The position numbers were made by a program, and so were the translations under genes. Positions 1 through 9,703 of a stretch of DNA of 64,000 nucleotides are shown one piece after another. The first letter of the stretch is position 1; the number at the start of each line of letters is the position of its first letter. A model generated the notes under the pieces. That model was not told where the DNA came from. It saw only the letters and a list, made by a program, of their open reading frames with translations, and made no database searches. Origin of the DNA: Algoriphagus yeomjeoni (GTDB taxonomy: Bacteria > Bacteroidota > Bacteroidia > Cytophagales > Cyclobacteriaceae); assembly GCF_003259505.1 (NCBI RefSeq), contig NZ_QLLK01000005.1, positions 124,001 to 188,000 on the forward strand. Reading direction: 5' to 3'.

Positions 1-399
1 TTGGGATTAGGAGAAAATGCAAAGGGTCTGCTGATCAGCCGAGGAATGGTGGAAATGATTCACTTAGGCAATGCCCTTGGCGGCAGCATCAAATCTGTGA
101 TGGGGCTAGCAGGGATTGGCGATCTGGTCACGACATGCAACTCGGTACATTCCAGAAACTTTACGGTAGGCTTTAGATTGGCAAAGGGAGAAACACTAGA
201 GGAAATTCTAGCTGATATGGAAGAGGTCGCCGAAGGAATCAATACGGTAAGAATTATCAAGGCATTTTTAGAAACAGCGGATCTTCGGGCACCTATAACG
301 GAGAATCTTTATCGGGTTCTTTTTGAAGATTTGGAGATTGAAGAAGCGCTTCAGTTTTTGATGAAATATCCATTTAATGTGGATGTGGACTTTGTTTAA
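1..399 (+). CDS. gpsA: Glycerol-3-phosphate dehydrogenase [NAD(P)+], C-terminal part
   Basis: GpsA reduces dihydroxyacetone phosphate to sn-glycerol 3-phosphate in the cytoplasm, the entry point to phospholipid synthesis. Only the last 132 codons are in the window; the reading frame is open at base 1, so the 5' part lies outside. The visible part is the C-terminal substrate-binding domain, with a GxGDLVTTC segment followed by SRN (roughly residues 39-52 of the visible part), the family hallmark GDLxxTCxSxxSRN, and a helical tail. A strong bidirectional terminator follows and separates it from the convergent gene. The family assignment is firm; the intact length cannot be judged here. Confidence 0.93.
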   Translation: MGLGENAKGLLISRGMVEMIHLGNALGGSIKSVMGLAGIGDLVTTCNSVHSRNFTVGFRLAKGETLEEILADMEEVAEGINTVRIIKAFLETADLRAPITENLYRVLFEDLEIEEALQFLMKYPFNVDVDFV

Positions 400-524
400 G
401 CTTTTTACTGCTATGGATGCGGATTTTCACGCAGAGAGCGTAAAGTTGTCCTGCTTCTCCAGAAGCTGGACTTGCTGCATTTTTTCGTAATAAGACAGAA
501 AAATATTCCAGCTATTTAAAAAGT

Positions 525-562
525 AAAAAGCCACTTTTGAGAAATCAAAAGTGGCTTTTTTT
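525..562. terminator. Bidirectional rho-independent terminator
   Basis: A 16-bp perfect stem (525-540 with 545-560) closes on a GAAA tetraloop, with an A-run on the left and a T-run on the right, so it can work for both converging genes. The 125 bases before it contain no gene, only a short cgcagagagcg-type stretch like the dispersed repeats seen elsewhere in the window. Confidence 0.85.
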
Positions 563-582
563 CACAAGAGACTTGTCTGGAA

Positions 583-1749
583 TTATCGAATCGGGATCAA
601 TTTTACCATTAGGCCTGTGCCCTCAGTGATCGCATAGATGTAGCCGTCTGGGCTTTGGGACACCTGGCGAACTCTACCGATATCCTGCAGCATTACTTCT
701 TGATTTCCAGCAACTGCTCCATTCATATCCACACGGTTGATGTGCATTTTCCTCAAAGCACCGATAAGAATATCGCCTTGCCAAGCTGGATATTTATCGG
801 AAGTGACCATAGTCATACCTGCAGTAGCAATAGATGGTACATAGTATGTCAAAGGTTGCTCCATTCCTTCTTTTTCCTGAATATCAGAAACAGGCTTGTC
901 ATCATATCCAATTCCCCAGGTAATTACTGGCCAGCCATAGTTTTTACCTTTTTCAAGCAAGTTCAGCTCATCACCACCTTGAGGACCATGCTCAGTTTCA
1001 TAAAGCCTATTATTTTCCTTGTCGAAATAAAGACCTTGAGGGTTTCTATTACCGTAAGTCCAGATCGAAGCTACAGCCCCTTCCATATCTACAAATGGAT
1101 TGTCAGCTGGTATTGTCCCGTCGTCATTTATGCGGTGAACTTTGCCATGGCCATTTGTCAAATCCTGGGCATTTGTAGGAGTGTTTTGACGCTCTCCGCT
1201 TGAATAGTAAAGGTATCCTTCATTGTCAAATACGATTCGGCTACCGTAGTGACCATTGCTTTTCCAAGCTGGAAGAGATTGGATTAACTCTTCTTGACTG
1301 ACAGCATTATTTCCTTCAAGTTTGAATCTCATGATTGTCGTAGCCGAAGTGCTGTCTTGCATTTGCTTTCCGTAGGAAATGTAGATCCAACCGTTCTCAT
1401 CAAATTTCGGATGAGCTGTAATATCCAATAGTCCGGACTGACCTTTCGTCCAAACTTCTGGAAGGCCTTGTACTTTTTCTCCAGTAAACTTGTCGTCTTG
1501 GAAGATAAGTATCTCACCTTTTTTCTCAGTGACAAGCATTTTGCCATCAGAAAGCCAGGTCATGCCCCATGGATTTTCGAATCCTGTATAAAGCGTATCG
1601 ACATTGATCAACATGGCTTCAGTTTGAACAGCATATGTCTCGTCTATTGGTTCTTCTACAACTTCTTCAGTTTTTGGCGAGCAAGATGCCCAAAATGAAA
1701 CTCCTGCAACCAAGAGCGCAATTGGAAGGTGGTTTTTTATATTTTTCAT
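583..1749 (-). CDS. PQQ-dependent aldose sugar dehydrogenase-like lipoprotein (GSDH family)
   Basis: Predicted soluble-type glucose/sorbosone dehydrogenase that oxidises aldoses with PQQ, anchored on the cell-envelope side of the membrane. The N-terminus is a lipoprotein signal peptide with WASC and Cys23 as the lipidated residue, followed by an acidic linker to about residue 45. The beta-propeller then shows GLLD..AHP (about 108-116), HYGSRI, GNRNPQG and EHGPQGGDELN, which match the substrate, PQQ and calcium-binding segments of the family (YliI/Asd type). At 388 aa it has normal length. It is a single gene convergent with gpsA. The real substrate is unknown, and some family members bind PQQ without a clear role. 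Confidence 0.88.
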   Translation of the reverse strand: MKNIKNHLPIALLVAGVSFWASCSPKTEEVVEEPIDETYAVQTEAMLINVDTLYTGFENPWGMTWLSDGKMLVTEKKGEILIFQDDKFTGEKVQGLPEVWTKGQSGLLDITAHPKFDENGWIYISYGKQMQDSTSATTIMRFKLEGNNAVSQEELIQSLPAWKSNGHYGSRIVFDNEGYLYYSSGERQNTPTNAQDLTNGHGKVHRINDDGTIPADNPFVDMEGAVASIWTYGNRNPQGLYFDKENNRLYETEHGPQGGDELNLLEKGKNYGWPVITWGIGYDDKPVSDIQEKEGMEQPLTYYVPSIATAGMTMVTSDKYPAWQGDILIGALRKMHINRVDMNGAVAGNQEVMLQDIGRVRQVSQSPDGYIYAITEGTGLMVKLIPIR

Positions 1750-1831
1750 AGTCAGTTAATTAATAGTGCAAGATAAAGGACATCTTTCGATTCCTGACAT
1801 TTTTTATATAAAGCGCTTATTTAATACGACT

Positions 1832-2854
1832 TTAGGCTGGTTTGGACAAAAATGATTCAGCTTCTTTCACCATTTCCTGAGACCCAATTAAAAGTGGTGT
1901 TCTTTGGTGAAGAGTAGTTGGTAGGATCTCCAAAATCCGTTGGGTTCCATCCGTTGCCATCGCTCCAGCCTGCTCTGCGATATAGGCCAGCGCATTCGCT
2001 TCATATAACAGGCGGAGTTTGCCAGCAGGGTTCTTTTTAGTAGCAGGATATAGGTAGATTCCACCTTTCAGGAGGTTTCTATGGAAGTCCGCCACTAGTG
2101 AGCCTATATATCTTGCGGAATACCTTCTTTCTTTGCATTGATTAATATAAGATTTGAAACCTTCTTCCCAATCATGCTGAGTTCCTTCATTTACTGAGTA
2201 GATCTCCCCGTTTTTTGGTGCTTGTATGTCAGGGTGAGAAAGAAAAAATTCACCTAGTGACTGCTCATAAGTAAAGCCATTGACTCCCCGACCTGTAGTG
2301 TAAACTAGCATCGTGGAAGATCCATAGAGCACATAACCGGCAGCCACCTGTTCTGTTCCAGCTTGCATGATGTCTTTTTCTTGAATTGGGCTTCCTGCAG
2401 GAGTTCTTCTTCTATAGATAGAGAATATCGTTCCTATACTAATATTGACATCGATATTCGAGCTTCCGTCCAATGGATCTATTGCCACGACGTATTTGCC
2501 AGAACTATTTTTTAAATCAATCACTGAATCCTCCTCTTCAGAAACTATGGCACAGACTTCGCCCCCTTTACTCAAAGCACGCATAAACCTGATGTTTGCA
2601 ATGACATCTAGCTTTTGCTGTTCTTCGCCTTGGACATTTACTTGACCAAAAGCTCCTCCAATGTTGGAAAGACCAGCTCTTGTAGTTTCTCTATTCACTA
2701 TCTTGGCGGCTAGAGCAATATCTCGCAAAAGTTGAGAAAGCTCTCCGGAAGCAAATGGGAAATCGCTTTGTTTGAGTTTGATAAATCGATCTAGGGTGGT
2801 GCCGACCGAATAGGCTAGACCGCTTTGGTCTGGTGCATAGGGTAAAATTTTCAT
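1832..2854 (-). CDS. fbp: Class I fructose-1,6-bisphosphatase
   Basis: Hydrolyses fructose 1,6-bisphosphate to fructose 6-phosphate in gluconeogenesis, in the cytoplasm. The 340-aa protein has the normal class I length. The metal-binding acidic cluster EEE (residues 106-108) and the diagnostic DPLDGSSN (126-133) are both present, followed by the sugar-binding half with YxxRYIGS-like residues near 240. It is transcribed divergently from the aspartate kinase gene with 57 bp between the start codons, so the two promoters must share or overlap that space. No regulatory domain beyond the core fold is visible. Confidence 0.96.
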   Translation of the reverse strand: MKILPYAPDQSGLAYSVGTTLDRFIKLKQSDFPFASGELSQLLRDIALAAKIVNRETTRAGLSNIGGAFGQVNVQGEEQQKLDVIANIRFMRALSKGGEVCAIVSEEEDSVIDLKNSSGKYVVAIDPLDGSSNIDVNISIGTIFSIYRRRTPAGSPIQEKDIMQAGTEQVAAGYVLYGSSTMLVYTTGRGVNGFTYEQSLGEFFLSHPDIQAPKNGEIYSVNEGTQHDWEEGFKSYINQCKERRYSARYIGSLVADFHRNLLKGGIYLYPATKKNPAGKLRLLYEANALAYIAEQAGAMATDGTQRILEILPTTLHQRTPLLIGSQEMVKEAESFLSKPA

Positions 2855-2911
2855 TTCTTGGAATAGTTCAATTAGTGATTTAATTCATTTTGAAATTAAG
2901 CAATTATATTA

Positions 2912-4180
2912 ATGACAAAAACTCAGATTTATAAATTTGGTGGTGCATCTGTAAAAGACGCGGCTGCAGTTAAAAACTTAGCTAAAATTCTCCGTAATCG
3001 ATTGCGAAATAATTTTGTGATTGTGGTTTCAGCTATGGGGAAAACGACTAACCATCTTGAAACTATTCTTTCATTAAAATTAAAGGATCAGGATTATTCT
3101 GTCAATAGTACAATTTTAAAGGCCTTTCATCTAGATATTTGTAAGGAGCTCTTTCCAGCCGAGCATGTAATTTTCCCTAAAATCGAGAACTATTTTATCC
3201 TGCTCCATCATGAGCTCAACAATCCTATTTCTAAAGACAACTATGACGAATACTACGATCGGATAATAGGTTTTGGGGAGTTACTTTCTTCCCGAATCGT
3301 CATGGAGTATTTATGCTTCCAGGATTTGCTGGTTCTCTGGCAGGATGCTCGAGAGCTAATATGTACCGATAGTGATTTTCGTTTTGCAAAAGTGGATTGG
3401 GAGAAAACCCGCAGAAATTGTCAAACTCAACTCAAACCAAAATTGGAGCAGTTTCCAGTTTTGACCCAAGGCTTTATCGGCTCAGACCCTAAGGGAAGAC
3501 CAACAACTCTGGGGAGAGAGGGTTCGGATTTTACCGCCGCAATCTTAGCTGCAAGTTTGGATGCGGCTTCGGTGACTATTTGGAAAGATGTCCCAGGGGT
3601 ATTAAATGCTGATCCGAAGATTTTCAGTGATACGGTCCTTTTTTCTGAGCTGGATTATCAACAAGCTGCAGAAATGACCTTTTATGGAGCTTCCGTCATT
3701 CACCCCAAAACAATTAAACCCCTAGCAAACGCTGGGATTCCGCTTTTTGTAAAGTCATTTATCAACCCTGAGGAGGCTGGAACAAAGATTCATAATCTTT
3801 CAAAAGCTGGAGCTGCACAGACGATAGTAGTGAAGAAGGACCAGATACTCGTGAGTTTTAAAGTCACTGATTTTGCCTTTATTGAAGAGAAACATATCCA
3901 TCTGATTTATGAGCAATTGCAGCGTCTGAAGTTGCGCGTGAATATGCTGCAGACCTCTGCAATTACAATTTCTATTGTTATCGATTCACAGTTGTTTAAA
4001 TTGGAGCAATTGCTAGCTGAGCTAAAAAATGATTTCGAGATTAGATATAACGAGGGGCTTGAGCTTCTTACAGTTCTTCATGCTGATCCTGCCGCCCTTG
4101 CAAAATTAATATCGGATTATGAAGTTCTTTTGGAGCAAAGTACCAGGAACACAACTCAAATAGTTCGGCGCTTGAAATAG
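2912..4180 (+). CDS. lysC: Aspartate kinase (monofunctional)
   Basis: Phosphorylates aspartate, the first step towards lysine, diaminopimelate, threonine and methionine. The amino acid kinase domain starts with KFGGASV (residues 8-14) and contains GREGSDFTAA and KDVPGVLNADP, the nucleotide and aspartate-binding segments. It is followed by PKTIKPLANAGIP and, from about residue 300, a short C-terminal part that looks like paired ACT domains for allosteric control. At 422 aa it is a stand-alone enzyme, not the aspartokinase-homoserine dehydrogenase fusion. No leader peptide or riboswitch is evident in the short intergenic region shared with fbp. Confidence 0.93.
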   Translation: MTKTQIYKFGGASVKDAAAVKNLAKILRNRLRNNFVIVVSAMGKTTNHLETILSLKLKDQDYSVNSTILKAFHLDICKELFPAEHVIFPKIENYFILLHHELNNPISKDNYDEYYDRIIGFGELLSSRIVMEYLCFQDLLVLWQDARELICTDSDFRFAKVDWEKTRRNCQTQLKPKLEQFPVLTQGFIGSDPKGRPTTLGREGSDFTAAILAASLDAASVTIWKDVPGVLNADPKIFSDTVLFSELDYQQAAEMTFYGASVIHPKTIKPLANAGIPLFVKSFINPEEAGTKIHNLSKAGAAQTIVVKKDQILVSFKVTDFAFIEEKHIHLIYEQLQRLKLRVNMLQTSAITISIVIDSQLFKLEQLLAELKNDFEIRYNEGLELLTVLHADPAALAKLISDYEVLLEQSTRNTTQIVRRLK

Positions 4181-4273
4181 GTTAATCCCGAATTCCTTGA
4201 AAGAGTAGCAATGCTATTTGGCAGAAAATCAATATTTTCAGGGAAGTCAAACTCTCTAACCTAAACCGAACCT

Positions 4274-5398
4274 ATGGAAACAAGAAGAATATTTTTACAA
4301 AAAGCCAGTCTTTCCGCTATGGCATTGACTTTACCAACTTTAACCCCTTTCACAGCAATGGCAGAATCTATTTCTGAATTCACCCGAGATGAAAAAACGT
4401 TACGAGTAGCTATCATGGGCTTGGGAAGCTACGGAACACGCGTGGCTGAAGCGATTCAGACTTGCAAAAGAGTAAAGCTAGTTGGAGTAATTAGTGGTAC
4501 TCCATCAAAAGTTGTGACATGGAGAGAGAAGTATGGGATACCTGAGAAGAATTGCTACAACTACGAGAATTTCGATGCGATTAAAGATAATCCAGACATT
4601 GATGCAGTTTATGTAATTACCCCAAATGCCTTGCACAAAGATCAAGTGATCCGGGTAGCGAAAGCTGGAAAGCATGCTATCAGTGAAAAACCAATGGCTG
4701 TCAATGCTGCTGATGGGCAAGCTATGGTGGATGCTTGCAGTGCTGCTGGAGTTCATTTATTGATTGGGTACAGAATGCACTTCGAGCCGAACACTTTGGA
4801 AGCAATAAGAATGCGGGAATCGGGTGAATTGGGAGAAATAAGATTTTTCCAAGGGCTGAGTGGCTTTACAATCGGCGACCCAACTCAATGGCGATTAAAC
4901 CCTGAACTTTCTGGAGGAGGAGCTATGATGGATATCGGTATTTATTCAATCAATGGTGCGCGATATATGGTTGGCGAAGAACCAATTTGGGTGACAGCAC
5001 AGGAGGTCAAAACAAATCCTGAGAAATTTAAAGAAGGAATTGATGAGACGATCACTTTTCAACTTGGTTTCCCAAGTGGTGTAATCGCTTCTTGTCTGTC
5101 CACGTACAACATGAATAATTTGGATAGGTTTTATCTGAATGGCAGCAAGGGTTGGGTAGAAATGCAGCCTTCCACTGGCTATGGTCCTATCAAAGGGATG
5201 ACACATAAAGGGCCACTTGATGAGCCAATTGTCACTCACCAGACCGTTCAGATGGATGAAATGGCTGCTATTATTTTTGATGGGAAAAAGCCCGAAGTTC
5301 CAGTGGATGGTGAAGAAGGAGTGAGGGATATGAAGATTATTGACGCAATATTCGAAGCTGTAAAAACTGGAGAGAAAGTGACCTTGAGTCTAACCTGA
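4274..5398 (+). CDS. Tat-exported Gfo/Idh/MocA family oxidoreductase
   Basis: NAD(P)-dependent oxidoreductase of the glucose-fructose oxidoreductase family, which generally acts on sugars or sugar derivatives. The N-terminus is a twin-arginine signal (RRIFLQKAS at residues 4-12, then a hydrophobic stretch ending near AMA), so the folded, cofactor-loaded enzyme is probably exported. The Rossmann motif GLGSYG is at 49-54, and the family motif EKP (SEKPMAV) lies near residue 140. The C-terminal alpha/beta domain contains the GGGAMMDIGIY segment that carries catalytic residues in relatives. It is a single gene between lysC and a minus-strand pair. The substrate cannot be told from sequence. Confidence 0.87.
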   Translation: METRRIFLQKASLSAMALTLPTLTPFTAMAESISEFTRDEKTLRVAIMGLGSYGTRVAEAIQTCKRVKLVGVISGTPSKVVTWREKYGIPEKNCYNYENFDAIKDNPDIDAVYVITPNALHKDQVIRVAKAGKHAISEKPMAVNAADGQAMVDACSAAGVHLLIGYRMHFEPNTLEAIRMRESGELGEIRFFQGLSGFTIGDPTQWRLNPELSGGGAMMDIGIYSINGARYMVGEEPIWVTAQEVKTNPEKFKEGIDETITFQLGFPSGVIASCLSTYNMNNLDRFYLNGSKGWVEMQPSTGYGPIKGMTHKGPLDEPIVTHQTVQMDEMAAIIFDGKKPEVPVDGEEGVRDMKIIDAIFEAVKTGEKVTLSLT

Positions 5399-5417
5399 GA
5401 TCTGGGAATTGGCTAGC

Positions 5418-6293
5418 TTACTTAACAAATCGGTTGATGATTCGCTCGATTCCTGGTAGGTAGGCTACGCCAAAAAGATTCAAATGAACCAATAGCGGGT
5501 ATAGATTATACAATCCCATTCTGTCTTCAAAACCTAGTTCTAATGGCAAAACAGATTCATAGGACTCGTAAAATTTTGAATCAAATCCTCCAAATAGGCG
5601 GCTAAAAGCTATGTCCATTTCCCGGTGTCCAAAATACACCGCAGGATCTATAAAGCATGGTTCCCCGTCAGGAGTAGCAATCACATTTCCAGACCATAAA
5701 TCTCCATGAACTAATGAAGGTTTTTCTTTAGGGAAATTACTTTCCAATTTCGGATAGATTTCTTGGAATTTCTTTAAGAATTCCAACGGAATCAAGCGAT
5801 CAAAATAGGCTTTTCCGATCAGGGGTTCCAATCGTTGCTCAATGTAGAAATCTACCCAATTAGCTGTCTGTAGATTTTTTTGATGAATCGAAGCAATGTA
5901 ATTGTCGTTTTCTAAGCCAAATTCATTTTGGGAAGTCAGGTGAAGATGTGCTAAACCAAGGCCTAGGTTTTCCCAATAATCATGTTTGGTTTTTCCCTCT
6001 GGGATAAATTCAGACAGTAAAAAATTATAGTCCTCAACTCTTCCGCAGCCATAAGTTTCAGGAACCTTCAGAAAAGTGGCTTTTCGAATGAGACTTAATC
6101 CTTCCGCTTCTTTGTAAAGAATATCCCGTTCATGGTCGAAGTTTAATTTTAGGAAAAATATACCTGAATTGCTTTCTATTCGGATGCCCTGATTATGATT
6201 TCCAGCAGCTACGAGAGAGGCTGATTTTAATTCAACCATAGTGCCTAGGCTTTCAAAAAGTATTTGTTCGTAGATCTCGTGCTGATCAAGCAT
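5418..6293 (-). CDS. Fructosamine kinase family protein
   Basis: Small-molecule kinase with the aminoglycoside-phosphotransferase-like fold, expected to phosphorylate ketosamine (glycated) or ribulosamine groups so that they break down, i.e. protein or metabolite deglycation. The catalytic loop HGDLWSGN is at residues 196-203 and the metal-binding DPA follows at 216-218. The 291-aa length is normal. The start codon overlaps the end of the upstream low-molecular-weight phosphatase gene by 8 bp, so the two are co-transcribed. In other bacteria the same pairing is used to argue that the phosphatase also acts in deglycation; that link is inference here. Confidence 0.88.
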   Translation of the reverse strand: MLDQHEIYEQILFESLGTMVELKSASLVAAGNHNQGIRIESNSGIFFLKLNFDHERDILYKEAEGLSLIRKATFLKVPETYGCGRVEDYNFLLSEFIPEGKTKHDYWENLGLGLAHLHLTSQNEFGLENDNYIASIHQKNLQTANWVDFYIEQRLEPLIGKAYFDRLIPLEFLKKFQEIYPKLESNFPKEKPSLVHGDLWSGNVIATPDGEPCFIDPAVYFGHREMDIAFSRLFGGFDSKFYESYESVLPLELGFEDRMGLYNLYPLLVHLNLFGVAYLPGIERIINRFVK

Positions 6294-6771
6294 AGAGATG
6301 ATGGGTCGCTTTTACCTCTACAAGGAAACAATCAAGGGCCTCGTCTAATATCTGATATATTTCCTCAAATCCCTCCTCTCCGCCATAGTATGGATCTGGA
6401 ACTGACAAGCCTTGTGTTTCAGGTACAAAGTCACGCATGAGGTGAATTTCTTTATCCTTAAAACCATACCTCGCTTTTAAGTTATTTAGATTTCGCAGGT
6501 TGTTTTCATCCATGGCAAGGATGTAGTCGAAATCTCTGAAATCTGTACGGTTTACTTGCCTGCCCCGATGATTAACGGGTAGATTATATTTCTTGGCGCA
6601 CTTTATTGTTCGCTCATCAGGCAGTTCTCCTATATGAAAATCAGAAGTCCCAGCACTATCGGACTTAAATTGTGATTTCATACCGGCTTGCTCTACTTTA
6701 TAATTAAAAATAGCTTCTGCAAGTGGAGATCTACATATATTACCTAAACAAACAAATAAAACTCTAATCAT
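6286..6771 (-). CDS. Low-molecular-weight protein-tyrosine phosphatase
   Basis: Cysteine phosphatase with the P-loop CLGNICRS at residues 8-15 (Cys8 nucleophile, Arg14) and the general-acid aspartate in DPYYGG (Asp126). At 161 aa it has the length of the family. It is the first gene of a two-gene unit with the fructosamine-kinase-like gene, which it overlaps by 8 bp. Because its partner is a ketosamine kinase and not a polysaccharide export tyrosine kinase, a role in deglycation or small-molecule dephosphorylation is more likely than control of capsule export, though this is inferred only from context. Confidence 0.9.
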   Translation of the reverse strand: MIRVLFVCLGNICRSPLAEAIFNYKVEQAGMKSQFKSDSAGTSDFHIGELPDERTIKCAKKYNLPVNHRGRQVNRTDFRDFDYILAMDENNLRNLNNLKARYGFKDKEIHLMRDFVPETQGLSVPDPYYGGEEGFEEIYQILDEALDCFLVEVKATHHLYA

Positions 6772-6958
6772 ATTATTAGCTGAACTTAACTAGCTACTTG
6801 AAAAACAAAGGTTTTGAAAGTACCTAATTTTAGGGGGAAATGCACGGCGAGGGTAGTCTTTTTTTGAATGAATATTCAAAACTAACCTTCAAATAAACCT
6901 TTTTATCAGAATAAATCATGAATAAAACTATTTCAGGTCAAATAACTACTTTTGAGAA

Positions 6959-8197
6959 ATGAAATGGATTTATCGAATCGGGATATTTTTTGCCAGAATA
7001 CTTTTATTGCTAAGCGGACTCTTTATACCCAAAATTAGACATTTCTCTTCTAGTAGAAAAAATCTGTTTCAAAGACTGATAGCATTTAGGTCTAAAAACC
7101 AAGGAGAATTAGCTTGGTTTCATGTAGCATCCTTAGGAGAATATGAGCAGGCTAGACCAGTCATTGCTGAGTTAAAACGCGTGAAACCAGCTCAATTGGT
7201 AGCTGTCAGCTTTTTCAGTCCTTCGGGATATGACCACGTGATTAAAAAATCTCAGCCTAATGTGGATTTTATTACCTACCTGCCGGTGGATAGTAAGAGG
7301 CAGGCGGAAAATTTTGTCAATACCCTTAATCCTAGTCTTGCTTTTTTTGTCAAATACGACCTTTGGTATCATCATATTAATGCTGTGAAAGTTAGGAAGA
7401 CTCCTTTGTTTCTGTTTTCAGCATCCTTTCGACCAGATCAGATTTATTTCAAAAGAGACGGCTTTTTCAGAAACATCCTGTTCCAGTTCGATTACATTTT
7501 TACTCAGAATAAAAACACTTTTGATTTACTTAAGTCTATAAATTATCAACAAACTAGTATAACTGGCGATACTAGATTTGATCGAGTTGCGGAAACAGCA
7601 AGGAATCATAAAAACTATCCGGCAATGGCTAAATGGGTTGGTGATAAACCCACTTTTGTGGCGGGTTCGGTCTGGCAGGAGGATATGGATTTGCTTATTC
7701 CGCTGATGAATTCAAATCCAGACTACAGATGGATAATCGCTCCACATGATTTGAGTCCTGAACCAATGAATCGATGGGCCGATCAGTTATCTTTGACTGC
7801 CGTTAGGTATTCACTTTGGGATTCGGACAATTCTCCGGGGGTGATTTTTATTGACAATATTGGAATGCTTAGTTCCTTGTATCAATTTGCCAGAATAGCA
7901 TATGTCGGTGGAGCATTCGGTAAAGGGCTGCACAATATCTTGGAGCCGATAGGGTTCAAAGTCCCGGTGATTTTCGGCAAGCTGGTAAAGACTGAAAAAT
8001 TTCCTGAGGCAGCAGAGAGTCAGGCTAAAGGATGTGGATTTGAGGTGAGTGAGCCTGAAAGTTTAAGCGTGGTTTTTAAGAAACTGGAGCAGCCAGAATT
8101 TTACCAACAAAGTGTGAATTCAGCTCAGAAATGGCTTGAAATGAATATTGGAGCTGCAAAAAGAATTGTAAATAAAGTGGAGGAACTAGTTTCATAA
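6959..8197 (+). CDS. waaA: 3-deoxy-D-manno-octulosonic acid (Kdo) transferase
   Basis: Transfers Kdo from CMP-Kdo to the lipid A precursor at the inner face of the cytoplasmic membrane (GT30). An N-terminal membrane helix spans about residues 5-25, followed by the HVASLGEYEQARP segment whose Glu61 matches the catalytic glutamate of the family, and a C-terminal domain with GGAFGKGLHNILEPIGF, which binds the nucleotide sugar. 412 aa is normal. It is the first of two neighbouring plus-strand genes with rsgA. A TACTTTTG sequence ends only four bases before the start codon; it resembles the -7 box of Bacteroidetes promoters but lies too close to be relied on. Confidence 0.94.
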   Translation: MKWIYRIGIFFARILLLLSGLFIPKIRHFSSSRKNLFQRLIAFRSKNQGELAWFHVASLGEYEQARPVIAELKRVKPAQLVAVSFFSPSGYDHVIKKSQPNVDFITYLPVDSKRQAENFVNTLNPSLAFFVKYDLWYHHINAVKVRKTPLFLFSASFRPDQIYFKRDGFFRNILFQFDYIFTQNKNTFDLLKSINYQQTSITGDTRFDRVAETARNHKNYPAMAKWVGDKPTFVAGSVWQEDMDLLIPLMNSNPDYRWIIAPHDLSPEPMNRWADQLSLTAVRYSLWDSDNSPGVIFIDNIGMLSSLYQFARIAYVGGAFGKGLHNILEPIGFKVPVIFGKLVKTEKFPEAAESQAKGCGFEVSEPESLSVVFKKLEQPEFYQQSVNSAQKWLEMNIGAAKRIVNKVEELVS

Positions 8198-8222
8198 AGC
8201 CATTTTAAGAAAGTAAAAGGAT

Positions 8223-9146
8223 ATGAAAGGAAGGGTGATAAAATCCACTGGAAGCTGGTATCTAGTTCAAATTGATGGAGAGGTTGTTTCTTCTAGATTA
8301 AAGGGGAAATTCAAACAGGATGAGCTAAAATTGACCAACCCCATTGCTGTGGGAGATTGGGTGGAGTTGGAGAAGGAAGAAAATCAGGAGACAGCCGTGA
8401 TTTCAGATATTTTACCTAGAGATAATTACGTGATTAGGAAGTCTACACGTAAACAACATTTTTCTCATATCATAGCCAGTAATCTCGATCAGGCGATTCT
8501 TGTTATCACGATGAAAAGCCCTCGGACATCATTAGGTTTTATAGATAGATTTCTTGTCAGTACGGAAAGTTTTAGGATTCCTGCCATTTTGGTAGTGAAT
8601 AAAATGGATCAAATGTCTGGAGAAAAAGCAGAGGATTGGCTCTTGGATATACAAGAAATATATGAGCCGCTGGGGTATAAAGTTTTAGAGGTTTCCGCGC
8701 TTAAAGAAGAAAATCTCAAAGAAAAATTCGATTCCGTACTCGCTGGGAAATCAACTTTGATTTCTGGACATTCAGGCGTAGGAAAATCGACTTTACTTAA
8801 TGCTTTGGTCCCAGCTGCCGCTCAGCATACCAAAGAAGTCTCCGGATTCACATCCAAAGGTGTCCATACGACTACCTTCGCCGAGCTTTTTGCGTTGGAA
8901 AATGGTGGTGATTTGATTGATACTCCGGGTATTAAAGAGTTTGGGATTCTTGACATTGAGGACAATGAGCTTTCCCATTATTTTCCAGAAATGAGAAAAT
9001 ACCTGGGGCAATGCAAGTACAATAATTGTCAGCATGTGAATGAGCCTGGTTGCGTTGTGCTCGAAAAAGTGGAAGCTGGATATATCCATCCATACCGCTA
9101 CGAAAGTTATCTGAATATCCTCAATGAAGAGGATGACTATAGATAA
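8223..9146 (+). CDS. rsgA: Ribosome small-subunit-dependent GTPase A
   Basis: Circularly permuted GTPase that helps 30S subunit maturation. An N-terminal OB fold (about 1-65) comes first, then the permuted GTPase with NKMD (126-129) ahead of the P-loop GHSGVGKST (182-190) and DTPG (233-236). The C-terminal zinc site has Cys264, Cys269, His271 and Cys277. All elements are intact and the 307-aa length is normal. It lies 25 bp after waaA, likely in the same transcript. Confidence 0.96.
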   Translation: MKGRVIKSTGSWYLVQIDGEVVSSRLKGKFKQDELKLTNPIAVGDWVELEKEENQETAVISDILPRDNYVIRKSTRKQHFSHIIASNLDQAILVITMKSPRTSLGFIDRFLVSTESFRIPAILVVNKMDQMSGEKAEDWLLDIQEIYEPLGYKVLEVSALKEENLKEKFDSVLAGKSTLISGHSGVGKSTLLNALVPAAAQHTKEVSGFTSKGVHTTTFAELFALENGGDLIDTPGIKEFGILDIEDNELSHYFPEMRKYLGQCKYNNCQHVNEPGCVVLEKVEAGYIHPYRYESYLNILNEEDDYR

Positions 9147-9207
9147 GCTGCCTGCGTGATTTTGAATCCAAGTAGAATTGGCCTAATTTTCATTTTTATA
9201 AAATAAC

Positions 9208-9699
9208 ATGAGCGAAGTACTCAATCACCAGCAGATAAAGAAGAAAATTACCAGAATGGCTTATGAGATTTACGAGCGAAATCTCAACTCAAAAGCTGTA
9301 GTCCTTGCAGGGATTTCTGGAATGGGGGAAACTCTAGCAGATCTCCTAGCTACAGAACTTAGGGCAATTTCTCCTCTAACCATCGAACAAACGGATATTA
9401 TTTTAGACAAAGCTCACATCGCTTCAGAAGAGGTTAAGCTTTCGCATGAAATAGATCTGCAGGGTAAAACCTTGATTTTGGTAGATGATGTTCTCAATAC
9501 TGGAAAGACTTTGGTCTATGCGATGAAGCCATTTTTGGATGAGGAACTTTACAAAATGGAAATTGCTGTACTGGTGAATAGGAGTCATGGACTTTTTCCC
9601 ATTCGACCTGATTATACGGGATTTGAACTTTCTACTACACTCAATGAACATATCAAAGTAGATTTCTCAGGAGATAATTACTTCGTATATCTACACTAA
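9208..9699 (+). CDS. Phosphoribosyltransferase family protein
   Basis: Type I phosphoribosyltransferase fold with the PRPP-binding motif [10 protein letters not shown] at residues 92-101. At 163 aa it resembles PyrR or purine PRTases, but no RNA-binding or pyr-attenuator context is visible and it lies next to panB, only four bases upstream of that start codon. The family normally joins a free base to PRPP or, in PyrR, senses UMP. The start follows a short AT-rich spacer with no Shine-Dalgarno sequence, as is usual in this group. The substrate is undetermined. Confidence 0.8.
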   Translation: MSEVLNHQQIKKKITRMAYEIYERNLNSKAVVLAGISGMGETLADLLATELRAISPLTIEQTDIILDKAHIASEEVKLSHEIDLQGKTLILVDDVLNTGKTLVYAMKPFLDEELYKMEIAVLVNRSHGLFPIRPDYTGFELSTTLNEHIKVDFSGDNYFVYLH

Positions 9700-9703
9700 T
9701 ACT

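Noticed and set aside
655..1203. A 182-codon plus-strand ORF opposite the PQQ dehydrogenase gene
   Set aside because: It lies fully inside a well-supported gene on the other strand, its translation has no family character, and long antisense frames are common here.
6947..6954. TACTTTTG as promoter -7 box of waaA
   Set aside because: It ends four bases before the start codon and no TTG stands 19 bases upstream, so transcription would begin inside the coding sequence.
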